DNA from: Allosediminivita sp964397775
GTDB taxonomy: Bacteria; Pseudomonadota; Alphaproteobacteria; Rhodobacterales; Rhodobacteraceae
Assembly (NCBI GenBank): GCA_964397775.1
Contig: CAYNKL010000008.1
Coordinates: 1 to 54,530 of the forward strand
DNA: 54,530 bases
Direction: 5' to 3'
Shown here: positions 7,555 through 15,721 of the stretch, piece by piece
Layout of the letters: each line of letters begins with the position of its first letter
Position numbering within the stretch: position 1 is the stretch's first letter
Made by a program: the position numbers and the translations under genes
The notes under the pieces: generated by a model
Told to the model about the DNA's origin: nothing
Databases searched by the model: none
The model's input: only the letters and a program-made list of their open reading frames with translations

Positions 7555-9471
7555 TCATTCGCAGTGGGTAAGCGCGAAATCGACGGCGCCGTCGAAGCCT
7601 GCGGTGGGGAAGACTTCGTCGGTCAGGGCCGGGTCGTCGCGCACGAAGATCACCTCGTTGGAATTGCGCATCGCCTCCATCAGGTCGGAATCGGCGGGAA
7701 AGGTGATGGTGTTCTTGTTGCCGTAACCGGTGCGGGCGAAGTCGCGGCCGCCGATCCTGAGCACGATCCCGCGTGTTTCGCCGTCGGGAATGACCTCCCA
7801 GCCGATGTGCATCGAGGGGAGGCCCTGTTCCGAGCAGTGCAGGCCGAAGGCCGCGCCGTTGCGCGGATCGATGCTGCGGGCCACGGGGACGGTGAAGTTC
7901 TCGGTCCGGTGGCGCAGCACCCATGCGCCGGACTGCGCGTCGCCGAAGACGCCGGGAAAGCTCTCGACCGGGCCGGCCACCTTGGGGCCGTCCCCGCAGA
8001 CTTCGACCACATGGGCGAGGCCGGGATCGCCGGCGGAGCCGGGGACGGTGAGGACCACCTTTGCGGCAGAGGGGTCATCGTCGGGGATCACGATGACCTC
8101 GGCATCCTCGCCCGCGTTCAGCAGTTCCAGCAGCCTGACCTGCCCGTCCCAGCGGCCCGAGAGATAGAAGGTGGGATCGCCGCCCGAGGCGATGTCCTCG
8201 TGAAAACGCGTGGGGAAGGTCTCGGTCCCGAGCCGCAGGAGCACGTCGTCCTCGGGGCCGAAATCGGGGCGGGCATAGTCGAGCTCGGGCGCGCCGAAGC
8301 CCATCTGGAGGCCGCCACCCGGCGAACAGGACATCATGACGTTCGTCCCGTCGCGCCCGGGATACATGGCCAGTACGAAGCCCATGGCGTTCTCGGGGAC
8401 CATCGCGTTCCACTGCCCCGGGACCATGCCGCTCGGCGCCCACGGGTTGGCGGCCTCCGGCTCGTCAATGACTGTCGGCGGTGGGGGCGCGTTTGCGACG
8501 GCTGGGCGCTTGGCAGGGGCGGAAGGGGCCGGGTCGGCGGCGGCGGGCGGCTGTGCCGGCGATGTGTCCATATCGTCGCGCGCCACGACTTCGAGCTTGC
8601 CGCCCGTCCATCCCCAGTGCCGCCTGCAGAGCTGGGCGATGGGGCAAGAGCCGCCCGTCACCGTGGTGCTCAGCGCGTGGTCCGCGCCGGGGGCGGGCAG
8701 GGTGTAGCTGAGCGCAAGGGTCGACTGGGGCCAGCCGCCGGGATCGTAGGTGGAAGAGGCATAGACGTCGATGCTGCACATCTGGGCGCCGCAGTAGCCG
8801 CCGCCACGCCCGACGCTGCGGTCGGCGCAGGTGACCGAGGACCAGTCGAGCAGGAAGTCGGGCTTCCCGTCGCCGTCGATCTCGGTCTGCACGATGGCGC
8901 CCGCGCCGGTATAGGCGCCGCGGCAGGCCTCGCGGATGCGAGCCTCGGGCACGGCGGCGGTGAGCCCGGGTGCCGCCGTCGTCGTCGGGCCGGCGCCTTC
9001 GCCGCAGATGGCGAGCACCTCGCCGATGGCCGCGCTGGAGCCGCGCAGACGGAAGGGGAAGGGGCCTGTGCTGAACTCGCTGTCGACGGTCACCGTGTTG
9101 CCCGCGCGCACGGCGTCGAGCAGCCCGTCGCCGGGGGCGATCCGCCACCACGAGATGTGCCCGTGCGGGACGAAGGTGGCCTGTCGCGAATAGTCCTGGC
9201 CGTCGACGCTGATGCCGACGCGGCCCTGCCTCGTGTCGCCGTCGTAGCTCAGGCCGTCGGCGAAGTAGACCTCGGGGCCGGTGTCGGTGCACTCGACGCC
9301 GAATTCGCTCGGCCCGCCGTTGAAGCGACCGAAGATCCAGGCGACGTTCGTCTGGAATTCCGTCTGTCGGGCGAACTGCCAGCGCTCGGTCGGCAGGGTG
9401 CCTTGGGCGAGGGTGGCGGCGGTTGTCGTGGCGAGAAGGGCGGCGGAAATCAGGATGCCAGCACTGCGCAT
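7555..9471 (-). CDS. Secreted repeat-containing protein of unknown function
   Basis: The product has 638 residues and opens with a Sec signal peptide (MRSAGILISAALLATTTAAT, cleavage likely near ALAQ/G), so it is exported to the periplasm or beyond. I do not recognise the family. The mature part appears to contain three related beta-rich units, roughly residues 30-165, 330-480 and 490-638. Each has a conserved Cys near its start, a stretch like GIVLRIGGRDFAR in the middle, and a final Cys (AICGEG, EVCGDG, LTHCE). Between units 1 and 2 lie a Cys-rich segment with DGDGKPDFLL, resembling a calcium-binding or FG-GAP loop, and a Pro/Ala-rich linker. ATG 9471 is chosen because the signal peptide starts there, although the frame is open to 10320. 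Confidence 0.75.
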   Translation of the reverse strand: MRSAGILISAALLATTTAATLAQGTLPTERWQFARQTEFQTNVAWIFGRFNGGPSEFGVECTDTGPEVYFADGLSYDGDTRQGRVGISVDGQDYSRQATFVPHGHISWWRIAPGDGLLDAVRAGNTVTVDSEFSTGPFPFRLRGSSAAIGEVLAICGEGAGPTTTAAPGLTAAVPEARIREACRGAYTGAGAIVQTEIDGDGKPDFLLDWSSVTCADRSVGRGGGYCGAQMCSIDVYASSTYDPGGWPQSTLALSYTLPAPGADHALSTTVTGGSCPIAQLCRRHWGWTGGKLEVVARDDMDTSPAQPPAAADPAPSAPAKRPAVANAPPPPTVIDEPEAANPWAPSGMVPGQWNAMVPENAMGFVLAMYPGRDGTNVMMSCSPGGGLQMGFGAPELDYARPDFGPEDDVLLRLGTETFPTRFHEDIASGGDPTFYLSGRWDGQVRLLELLNAGEDAEVIVIPDDDPSAAKVVLTVPGSAGDPGLAHVVEVCGDGPKVAGPVESFPGVFGDAQSGAWVLRHRTENFTVPVARSIDPRNGAAFGLHCSEQGLPSMHIGWEVIPDGETRGIVLRIGGRDFARTGYGNKNTITFPADSDLMEAMRNSNEVIFVRDDPALTDEVFPTAGFDGAVDFALTHCE

Positions 9472-9666
9472 GAGCCAATGACCTTTCTGAAATAAGCCCG
9501 ATCGTTCCAGCACAAGCGATTCCCGACAAGTCCCGCGATCCTGACCGGCGCTCTGCGGAGAGGTGCCGAGCGAGCCGGTGCAGTGGTCAGGTTCCGCCGG
9601 TCGGACGGATTGACGCCGAAGCAGGTGTGGATTCCCGGGGGATGTGTCAGTTAGAACACGGGTGGA

Positions 9667-10533
9667 ATGAAAACGACGGTCGGATCCCGAATGAGATACG
9701 GTTCCTTGTTGATTGTCGCGGCGCTGGGCCTGGCCGCGTGCAGCGAATCCCCCCAGTCGCCAACGCGGCTGAGCGAGGTCGAAACGGCCGAGGGCGCCGG
9801 GGCCGCGGCGGTGGCCGAGGGCACGGGCGGCCCTGCCGCGCCGCAGGCCGACCCGGATGCGGCACCCGAAGGCGGGATGCTGGGCTACCTGAAGGAACAG
9901 GCCGATGCGGCCAAGGCGGCCGATGCGGAAGAGGGCGTCGAGGTGGCCGCGCTGGCCCCTCAGGGCGAACCGGCGCGCGCCGGGGGCGGCGGCGGGTTCC
10001 TGTCGCAACTCTTTGGCGGGGGTGGCGCATCGGTCAAGGGGCCCGAGCTGCCCATGGCCGTTCCGGGCAAGACGCTGCCCTTCGGCGAGGTGGCCCGGAG
10101 CTGCGTGAGCAATGTCCAGAGCCTGGGCACCGCGACGGATCGCTATCCCGAGACCGGCAGCGGCTATACGCTGATCGACACCGAGCCGGGCAATCCCGGG
10201 ATGCGGACTTTCTACCTGACCGGCTTCCGGGACGGCTGCGCCCGGCAGTTCACCGCCGCGCTGGCCATGTTCGGGTCGCCCGAGACGCACGAGCAGATCC
10301 GCTATGGTCCCGCTGCACAAACCCTGCCCGCCACGGGGCTCGATTCAGCCTATGAGGCGGTCAAGAACAGGGTCTGCCGGGTCGCGACGGGCGAGCCCTG
10401 CGGCAACCGCATGGGGCGGCTGGCGCGTGATACGGCCTTTGTCAGCATCTACCAGAGGTTCGGCGGCAACCGCCGCAAGGACCTGCTGCTGCACGATGGC
10501 GAAGTGGTCGCCATAGATACGCACGGAGAGTGA
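9667..10533 (+). CDS. Predicted lipoprotein, unknown function
   Basis: The product has a lipoprotein signal peptide: a short basic start, the hydrophobic run LLIVAALGLAA, and a lipobox LAAC. It should therefore be lipid-anchored in the envelope. A low-complexity Ala/Gly/Glu-rich spacer (about residues 30-120) leads to a folded domain with four or more cysteines, including RSCVSNVQ, GFRDGCARQF, RVCRVATGEPCG, and the closing segment RKDLLLHDGEVVAID. The family is not recognised. Two starts are possible, ATG 9667 (288 residues) and ATG 9691 (280 residues, a more typical signal peptide). Neither has a strong ribosome site. The gene is divergent from the secreted-protein gene at 9471. Confidence 0.75.
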   Translation: MKTTVGSRMRYGSLLIVAALGLAACSESPQSPTRLSEVETAEGAGAAAVAEGTGGPAAPQADPDAAPEGGMLGYLKEQADAAKAADAEEGVEVAALAPQGEPARAGGGGGFLSQLFGGGGASVKGPELPMAVPGKTLPFGEVARSCVSNVQSLGTATDRYPETGSGYTLIDTEPGNPGMRTFYLTGFRDGCARQFTAALAMFGSPETHEQIRYGPAAQTLPATGLDSAYEAVKNRVCRVATGEPCGNRMGRLARDTAFVSIYQRFGGNRRKDLLLHDGEVVAIDTHGE

Positions 10534-10539
10534 GCGCGC

Positions 10540-10746
10540 CTACCAGTGCGGCGGGCGCTCGTCGCCAAGGTAGATGCCGCCGGACTGGTCCTGCTCGCGC
10601 TCGGCCTCGCGCCGCATGAGGCGTTCGACCCGCGTGGTCAGCCGGTCGATCTCGGTCGCCTGCCGCGACACCGTCTCCGACAGATCGTCCACCGTCCGCG
10701 CGAGATGCGCGATGTGGCTTTCGAGATCCTCGATCCTGTCCTGCAT
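10540..10746 (-). CDS. slyX: SlyX family protein
   Basis: This 68-residue protein matches SlyX: an N-terminal coiled coil (RIEDLESHIAHLARTVDDL) continuing through heptads to about residue 45, then an acidic/polar tail ending in the typical PPHW. SlyX proteins are small and cytoplasmic, with no agreed biochemical role. ATG 10746 is the natural N-terminus. Its stop lies 7 nt from the convergent lipoprotein gene. Confidence 0.9.
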   Translation of the reverse strand: MQDRIEDLESHIAHLARTVDDLSETVSRQATEIDRLTTRVERLMRREAEREQDQSGGIYLGDERPPHW

Positions 10747-10819
10747 GGGCGCGGCCTTTCGTTCGGGGTGACGATGCTCGCCTAACCGCCCCGCGCCGCG
10801 CTGTCGAGCCTCGGGCGCG

Positions 10820-11587
10820 TCAGCCGAGGTGCAGGTCGACGCCGGCCTGCTCCACCAGTGCCGCGATGCCCGGGGGCGGGGGGCGGTCGGTGACGATGGT
10901 GTCCACGTCGCTGATGCGTCCCAACCGGACGAGGCCCCGGTGGCCGAACTTGCTGCCGTCGACGGCCAGCAACACGCGGCTCGAATGCTGCATCGCGGTG
11001 CGCACGCTTTCGACCTCGGCCTCGTCGTCGTCGCCCAGATCGCCCTCGTCGTCGATACCCGAAACCGAGAGGATGGCGAGGTCGAACTTGAACCCCGAGA
11101 TGAACGAGCGCGCCTGTTCCTGGAAGACGCCGCCGTCGACCTGGCGGACAAAGCCGCCGGGTATGGCGATGGTGAAATCCGTGACCTCGCGCAGGAAGGC
11201 GGCGATGCGCAGGCTGTAGCTGACCACGCGCAGGTTCTCGCGCGAGACGAGCGCGCGGGCCACGGCCTCGCAGGTGGTGCCGGTGTCGAGAAAGACCGAG
11301 GCGCCGTCCTCGATCAGGTCGGCCACGCGGGCGCCGATGCGGTCCTTGGCAAGCGAGTTGGTCACGCGGCGGCGGCGCAACTCGCCGGGCTCGACCGAAT
11401 TGGCCAGCATGGCGCCGCCATGCAGCCGGCGGACCTTGCCCTGGCGCTCGAGTTCCATGATGTCGCGGCGCGCGGTCTGCGTGGTCACCGAAAAGCGGCG
11501 CGCGATTTCCTCGATCGAGATGTATCTCTGGGCCGCGAGCTGCTCCATCAGAAGCTGCTGGCGGTTGCCCTTCCTGTCTGTGTCCAT
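10820..11587 (-). CDS. DeoR/GlpR family transcriptional regulator
   Basis: This is a DNA-binding repressor of the DeoR family, usually responsive to a phosphorylated sugar. The N-terminal helix-turn-helix is RYISIEEIARRFSVTTQTARRDI with the family signature ending RRLHGGAML. The C-terminal sensor domain carries GASVFLDTGTTCEAVARAL and AVDGSKFGHRGLVRLG, as in GlpR-like proteins. ATG 11587 gives 255 residues, the usual length. A GTG at 11626 would add 13 residues without homology. No sugar transport or kinase gene is adjacent, so the regulon cannot be inferred. slyX follows after 73 bp. Confidence 0.92.
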   Translation of the reverse strand: MDTDRKGNRQQLLMEQLAAQRYISIEEIARRFSVTTQTARRDIMELERQGKVRRLHGGAMLANSVEPGELRRRRVTNSLAKDRIGARVADLIEDGASVFLDTGTTCEAVARALVSRENLRVVSYSLRIAAFLREVTDFTIAIPGGFVRQVDGGVFQEQARSFISGFKFDLAILSVSGIDDEGDLGDDDEAEVESVRTAMQHSSRVLLAVDGSKFGHRGLVRLGRISDVDTIVTDRPPPPGIAALVEQAGVDLHLG

Positions 11588-11648
11588 CGCCCCGGTCTTC
11601 TGCCTCGCCTGCGTGCCTTGATACACGCGCGGGCCCTTGTTTTTCGAG

Positions 11649-11685
11649 AAAAAAAGAGGCCGCGGCTGTGGGGAGCCGCGACCTC
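11649..11685 (-). terminator. Rho-independent terminator of the autotransporter gene
   Basis: Read on the minus strand, a stem with arms at 11674-11685 and 11656-11667, with one mismatch and a 6-nt loop, is followed at once by seven T (11655-11649). It lies 25 bp after the autotransporter stop codon. This is the clearest intrinsic terminator in the window. Confidence 0.9.
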
Positions 11686-11709
11686 GCGTTTCGTGACGCG
11701 TGGGCGTCG

Positions 11710-14700
11710 TCAGAAACGCATCTGCACGCCAAGGTTGACCGCGTTCGACTGGCCATCGTCGCCGAAGGCACCGTCATAGCCGACCGAGAGGACCGCGCGG
11801 TCGCTCAGGTCCATGGCGACACCAAGGCCGATCTCGACGGCGTCCTCGGCAAGGCCGGTGCCAGTGACCGAGAAGGCGCTGCCGCCGGCAAATGCGAGGT
11901 CCGCTTCCGGGTTGGAGGCGTCGAGCACGTGGCGCCATGCCAGCGCACCCGAAAGGCGCAGCGGCGTAGTACCGGCGTCGAAGGCGCTTTCGGCACGCAG
12001 GCCGAGCGTGGCGAAGCTGGCCTCGAACTCCGAGTCCTTCACGCGCAGGGCCGCGTCACCGCCGCTTTCCGAGGCGCCGTCGGTCTCGACCCGGACGTGC
12101 GAGAGGCCGCCGAAGGGTTCGAGCATCGTGGTGCCCAGGGCGAAGCGGTGCGAGAGTTCCGCGAAGACCTGCGTGGTGTCCGCGTCGTAATCGGCCTTGA
12201 GCGTTTCGTCGAAGCCGGTGAAGGACACGTTGCGCCACGTGGAAACCTGGCTGCGGGTGTAGCTTGCCCCGAGGCTGAAGGCCGTGGCACCGAAGCGCTG
12301 GCCCGCCGTGAGGGCGAAGTGCAGGTCGTCGGTTTCGCTCTCGCCGCGCAGGCCGTCGAGGCTGGTCTCGCCCTGGCCGAAGCCGCTGGCAAAGCCGAAG
12401 GTCAGGCCGCTGTCGAGCTTGGCGTTGGCGCCGAAGAGCGTGCCATAGGCCGAACGCGACACGTCGCGGGTGTCGTCGCCGTCGATATCGGCGCCCGAGC
12501 CATAGCCCTCGAACCAGAACTGGACGCCGGTTTCGGCCCCGTCGCGGGTGTCGCGGAGCTTGGCGGCGGCCATATCCGTGACGGCGGCCGACTGTTCGGC
12601 CAGCGCGCCCATGGTGGCTGCGTGAAGCTCGCCCGACATTTCCTCGAAGGCCTCGTCGGCGCTGGCTTCGCCCAGCATGACGACACTGTCGAAGAGCGGG
12701 TTGCCCATGCCCAGCGGTTCCAGCGCGCGGGCCGCGGCGCGGCCGTTGCGGGTGGAGGCGACGCTGTCGAAGGCGGTGTCGTTGCGGTCAAGCTCCAGCG
12801 ACAGGCTGGTGGCGCCGTAGGTCAGGCCCGCGTCGAGGAAGGCCAGCGAGGAGGTCACGCCGTCGAAGGTGCCGCTGATGCCGCCACCGGCCGTCAGCAC
12901 CTCGTAGGAGGTGAAGGGCAGGTAGTTGCCGCCTTCGGCCACCACGACGGTGCTGCCACCCTGGATGTCGACCGCGCCGGTCACGTCCACGCGGTCGGCC
13001 TCGCCTGCCGCATTGGCCTCGATCTCGAAGGTGGAGCCTTCGGCGAAGCTCAGGTCACCGGCGACGGAAAGCGTGCCGATGCTGTTGCCCGCGCCCAGCG
13101 TGCCGCCCTGCGCGATGGCAAGGTTGCCCGTGGTGCCGGTGCCGCCCAGACGCGCGCCGTCGTTGACGGTGGTGAGCACGGAGGCCGCGGTCGATCCGTT
13201 CACGACCAGCGCGCCACCGTCCACGGTGGTTTCGCCCGTGTAGGTGGTGTCGCCCGCGACGATCAGGGCGCCCGCGCCGCGCTTGGACAGCGCGCCGGAG
13301 CCGGTGATGTCCTGCTCCGTGGTCACGGCCGCTGCCGCGTCGCGGATGTCGAGCCAGCCGCCGGTGCCTTCGAGCGAGATCTCGCGGTCGAGCGTGCCCA
13401 TCTGGGCGCCGGCCACGGCCAGCCCGCCGTTGTCGAGGCGCAGGGTGGCGTCGGCATCGCCAAGCGCCGCGTCCTCGGTTACCACGACGGTGCCGCCGGC
13501 GGTGACGAGGGTTTCCCCGATGAAGCTGTGGTCATCGATGCAGTATTCGGCGACGGCGGCCTGCAGGCGCGGGTCGTCGGTGGTGCAGTCGAGCAGCGTC
13601 TTCTTTTCCTCGGTGGTCAGCCAGTCGAGCACGGGTTCGCCGTTCTCGTCGGCGATCTGGCCGAGGTAGACGTCGTCGCGCATATTGTTGCGGGTGAGGA
13701 AGAATTCGCCGCCATTCTCGTCAAAGGTGGTGGCCTCGTCGCTCCAGACCAGACGGGTCTGTTCGTCGCCGGCCGCGTCATATTTTTCGAGCTTGGGTCC
13801 GACCCAGCGCAGGTCGTGGGCCACGAGTTCGTGGTCGGTGTAGGCGGTGCCGTCATCGGTCACGTCGACCTGGTCGAGCGTGCCGGTGTAGGCATCGTCG
13901 GCCGCGTCGACCACCTTGTACCACTTCCCGAAGGGGCGAGAGGCGAGGAAGTGGTCGATGCGCACGCGGTCCCAGCTGGGCCAGGTGTTGGTGTCGTCCT
14001 CGCCGGCCGAGGGCCAGGTGGTGACGCCATCGTCAAAATCGTGCGGCTCGAAGCCTTCGCGGTCCGCGCCGTGCAGAAGGATGAAGTCCTTCTTGAGCAG
14101 GTTGAGCGTGACCGGGGTGTTGTGCTCGACCGGGTAGGTCTCGTCGGCAAACAGGTCGTCGGGGATATCGTCCAGAGAAAGCGACTGGCCACGGTTTGCG
14201 TCGATGAACGCCTGCATGGCGTCGGGATCGACGGCGTATTCGGCAAGCAGCGTCTCGTAGAAGCTGTTGTTACTTCTGAGATAGTTCTGGAGGATCAGCT
14301 TCTGCTGCGAGGCGCGGTGCAGGCCGCGTTCCGAGGTGTCGCCCGCGTTCCAGTCGCCGGTGAGGATCACCGGGCCGCCGGTCGATTTCGCCCACTCGGT
14401 GATGCCGCGCACCTCGTTCAGGCGCGTCTGCGAGGGGTCGCGGTAGTCGAGGTGGACCGAGCCCACGACCGTGTCGGGCACGCCTCCGCCGGGCTGCGCG
14501 GTCTGGTAGGCCACGGAATCGCCCTGGGTGTTGGTGGCGAAGTCGCCGCCGACACGGCTGAGCACGCCGGTGTCGCCCTGGCGGATGTAATCATATTCGC
14601 CGAGACCCTCGTCACGCAGGATCTGCTGAAGGCCGCTCAGGTACTGTTCGTTGCGCAGTTCCTGGAAGGCGATGATGTCGTAGTTGCCATTGACGAAGAC

Positions 14701-14904
14701 GTCCTTGATGGCGTCGAGGTCGTCCCGGAACTGATCGCCCCAGGTGTTCATTGTGAGCACGCGCAGCGTGCCCTGGTCCTGCGCGAGAGCGGGAGATGTC
14801 AGGAAAGCAACAGCGGCGACACTGCCGAGAAGGCCCGCGCGGCCGGCACGCGTGAGCCGGCGCGCGGAGCGGGAAAAGGAGAACTGGTTCTGCATGGCAT
14901 CCAT
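11710..14904 (-). CDS. Autotransporter with endonuclease/exonuclease/phosphatase passenger
   Basis: This 1064-residue type V secretion protein carries an enzymatic passenger. After a long signal peptide (cleavage near SPALAQ) comes an endonuclease/exonuclease/phosphatase (EEP) fold domain at about residues 45-440, with VLTMNTWGDQ, IIAFQELRNE, LTGDWNAGD, RIDHFLAS and YTDHELVAHDL as metal and catalytic motifs. A beta-helix stalk contains an autotransporter-associated repeat (ALSKRGAGALIVAGDTTY). The C-terminal beta-barrel (about 790-1064) ends in the aromatic residue of GVQMRF, the outer-membrane insertion signal. Substrate could be extracellular DNA, phosphodiesters or lipids. A PHO-box-like element lies upstream, which favours a role in phosphate scavenging (inference). 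An alternative start is ATG 14895. A strong terminator follows. Confidence 0.93.
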   Translation of the reverse strand: MDAMQNQFSFSRSARRLTRAGRAGLLGSVAAVAFLTSPALAQDQGTLRVLTMNTWGDQFRDDLDAIKDVFVNGNYDIIAFQELRNEQYLSGLQQILRDEGLGEYDYIRQGDTGVLSRVGGDFATNTQGDSVAYQTAQPGGGVPDTVVGSVHLDYRDPSQTRLNEVRGITEWAKSTGGPVILTGDWNAGDTSERGLHRASQQKLILQNYLRSNNSFYETLLAEYAVDPDAMQAFIDANRGQSLSLDDIPDDLFADETYPVEHNTPVTLNLLKKDFILLHGADREGFEPHDFDDGVTTWPSAGEDDTNTWPSWDRVRIDHFLASRPFGKWYKVVDAADDAYTGTLDQVDVTDDGTAYTDHELVAHDLRWVGPKLEKYDAAGDEQTRLVWSDEATTFDENGGEFFLTRNNMRDDVYLGQIADENGEPVLDWLTTEEKKTLLDCTTDDPRLQAAVAEYCIDDHSFIGETLVTAGGTVVVTEDAALGDADATLRLDNGGLAVAGAQMGTLDREISLEGTGGWLDIRDAAAAVTTEQDITGSGALSKRGAGALIVAGDTTYTGETTVDGGALVVNGSTAASVLTTVNDGARLGGTGTTGNLAIAQGGTLGAGNSIGTLSVAGDLSFAEGSTFEIEANAAGEADRVDVTGAVDIQGGSTVVVAEGGNYLPFTSYEVLTAGGGISGTFDGVTSSLAFLDAGLTYGATSLSLELDRNDTAFDSVASTRNGRAAARALEPLGMGNPLFDSVVMLGEASADEAFEEMSGELHAATMGALAEQSAAVTDMAAAKLRDTRDGAETGVQFWFEGYGSGADIDGDDTRDVSRSAYGTLFGANAKLDSGLTFGFASGFGQGETSLDGLRGESETDDLHFALTAGQRFGATAFSLGASYTRSQVSTWRNVSFTGFDETLKADYDADTTQVFAELSHRFALGTTMLEPFGGLSHVRVETDGASESGGDAALRVKDSEFEASFATLGLRAESAFDAGTTPLRLSGALAWRHVLDASNPEADLAFAGGSAFSVTGTGLAEDAVEIGLGVAMDLSDRAVLSVGYDGAFGDDGQSNAVNLGVQMRF

Positions 14905-14966
14905 CGGATTGGAAGAATGGGACCGGGCGGATGACGCCCGTGCGATTCCATCGCGTCCCGAGGCTT

Positions 14967-14995
14967 GTCATGTCTATATGTCGGTAAAGTGACAG
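14967..14995 (-). promoter_or_regulatory. Putative PHO box upstream of autotransporter nuclease
   Basis: On the minus strand, CTGTCAC-TTTA-CCGACAT-ATAG-ACATGAC gives three 7-mers at exact 11-bp spacing. PhoB sites are direct 7-bp repeats of CTGTCAT separated by 4 bp. The first unit matches 6 of 7 and the second 5 of 7. The third is weak. It ends 63 bp before ATG 14904. The pattern is seen directly, but PhoB binding is inference. Confidence 0.45.
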
Positions 14996-15015
14996 AATGT
15001 AAAACTTCCTACATT
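14996..15015. promoter_or_regulatory. Inverted repeat AATGTA-N8-TACATT
   Basis: A perfect 6-bp inverted repeat with an 8-bp spacer lies in the only AT-rich part of the space between the divergent autotransporter and MarR operons. It abuts the PHO-box-like sequence. It could bind a dimeric regulator of either operon. Confidence 0.35.
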
Positions 15016-15074
15016 ATGGCGCTGCTGCCTTCTTTGGCATCACAGAGTGCGGCAGGCTCCGAGGTGGGCGCCGT

Positions 15075-15088
15075 GTTGACAGCTCAAC
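15075..15088 (+). promoter_or_regulatory. Palindrome over a -35 box, candidate MarR operator
   Basis: GTTGACAGCTCAAC is an inverted repeat (GTTGA-N4-TCAAC) that contains a perfect -35 hexamer TTGACA at 15076-15081. No convincing -10 box is seen at 17-18 bp. The site lies about 55-105 bp before the possible starts of the marR gene. This is the usual position for autorepression of an aromatic operon by its MarR-family regulator. Confidence 0.4.
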
Positions 15089-15142
15089 GCGCGTGGCTCA
15101 GGGTAGTCGGGTCCGGCAAGGCCGGTCCGCGGGAGGAGCGTC

Positions 15143-15196
15143 ATGGATCAATGCAGTGCACGGCCGGCGACGGCCCTGCCGGGAGGGCGGGCTTGA
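15143..15196 (+). CDS. Possible 17-residue leader ORF before marR
   Basis: ATG 15143 follows an excellent ribosome site (GGAGGAG at 15132-15138) and opens a 17-codon frame, MDQCSARPATALPGGRA. Its TGA at 15194-15196 overlaps a TTG codon at 15193 in the marR frame. This fits a leader peptide translationally coupled to the regulator. It is a short ORF without homology. Confidence 0.35.
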   Translation: MDQCSARPATALPGGRA

Positions 15197-15714
15197 GCGA
15201 AAGTCCGAACCTGCGTCGCCCCGAGGGCGACGATGATCCCCAGTCCGTCCGGGTGATGGAGGGGCGGCGGGTGCTGAACCTGCCCGCCTACATTCCCTAT
15301 TACCTGGTGGCGGTGAACAACGCCCAGTCGGCCGTGGCCTCGGCGGACTATCTCCGGCGCTTCGGCATCGGGGTGACGGAATGGCGGGTTCTCTCGACGC
15401 TTGCGGCGCTGCCGCCGTCGCCCGCCTCGCGGCTGTGCGAGATCGTGGCGCTCGACAAGGCGGCCGTCAGCCGTGCGCTGTCGCGGCTCGATGCGGACGG
15501 CCAGGTGCAGGCCCGTCCCGGCGAACGCGATCCGCGCCGCCGGCTCTGGTCGCTGACAGACAGCGGCTGGGACCTGCACGAACAGATGCTGGATGCGGCC
15601 CTGGCCCGCGAGGCATGGCTGACCGAGGGCATCACGCCCGCGGATCTCGACGCCTGCCGCCGCGCGCTTCGCCAGATGCTGCAGAACGTCAGAAAACCGA
15701 ACCATACGGAGTAA
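15193..15714 (+). CDS. MarR family regulator of the aromatic operon
   Basis: This is a winged-helix regulator of the MarR family, about 173 residues from TTG 15193. Key segments are the dimerisation helix NLPAYIPYYLVAVNNAQSAV, the start of the DNA-binding domain GIGVTEWRVLSTLAAL, the recognition region LDKAAVSRALSRLDADG, and the wing with GERDPRRRLWSLT. The start is uncertain: TTG 15193 has GGGAGGGCGG before it, ATG 15151 adds 14 residues, and ATG 15256 removes 21. The gene is first in a rightward operon. The MetE-like gene begins 8 bp after its stop, so the regulator very likely controls the 4-hydroxybenzoate genes, probably as a repressor relieved by an aromatic ligand. Confidence 0.9.
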   Translation: MSESPNLRRPEGDDDPQSVRVMEGRRVLNLPAYIPYYLVAVNNAQSAVASADYLRRFGIGVTEWRVLSTLAALPPSPASRLCEIVALDKAAVSRALSRLDADGQVQARPGERDPRRRLWSLTDSGWDLHEQMLDAALAREAWLTEGITPADLDACRRALRQMLQNVRKPNHTE

Positions 15715-15721
15715 TGATTAC

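Noticed and set aside
11668..14934. A 1088-codon open frame on the plus strand opposite the autotransporter
   Set aside because: The translation has no domain and a composition typical of antisense frames, and the autotransporter is complete with signal peptide, EEP domain, barrel and terminator.
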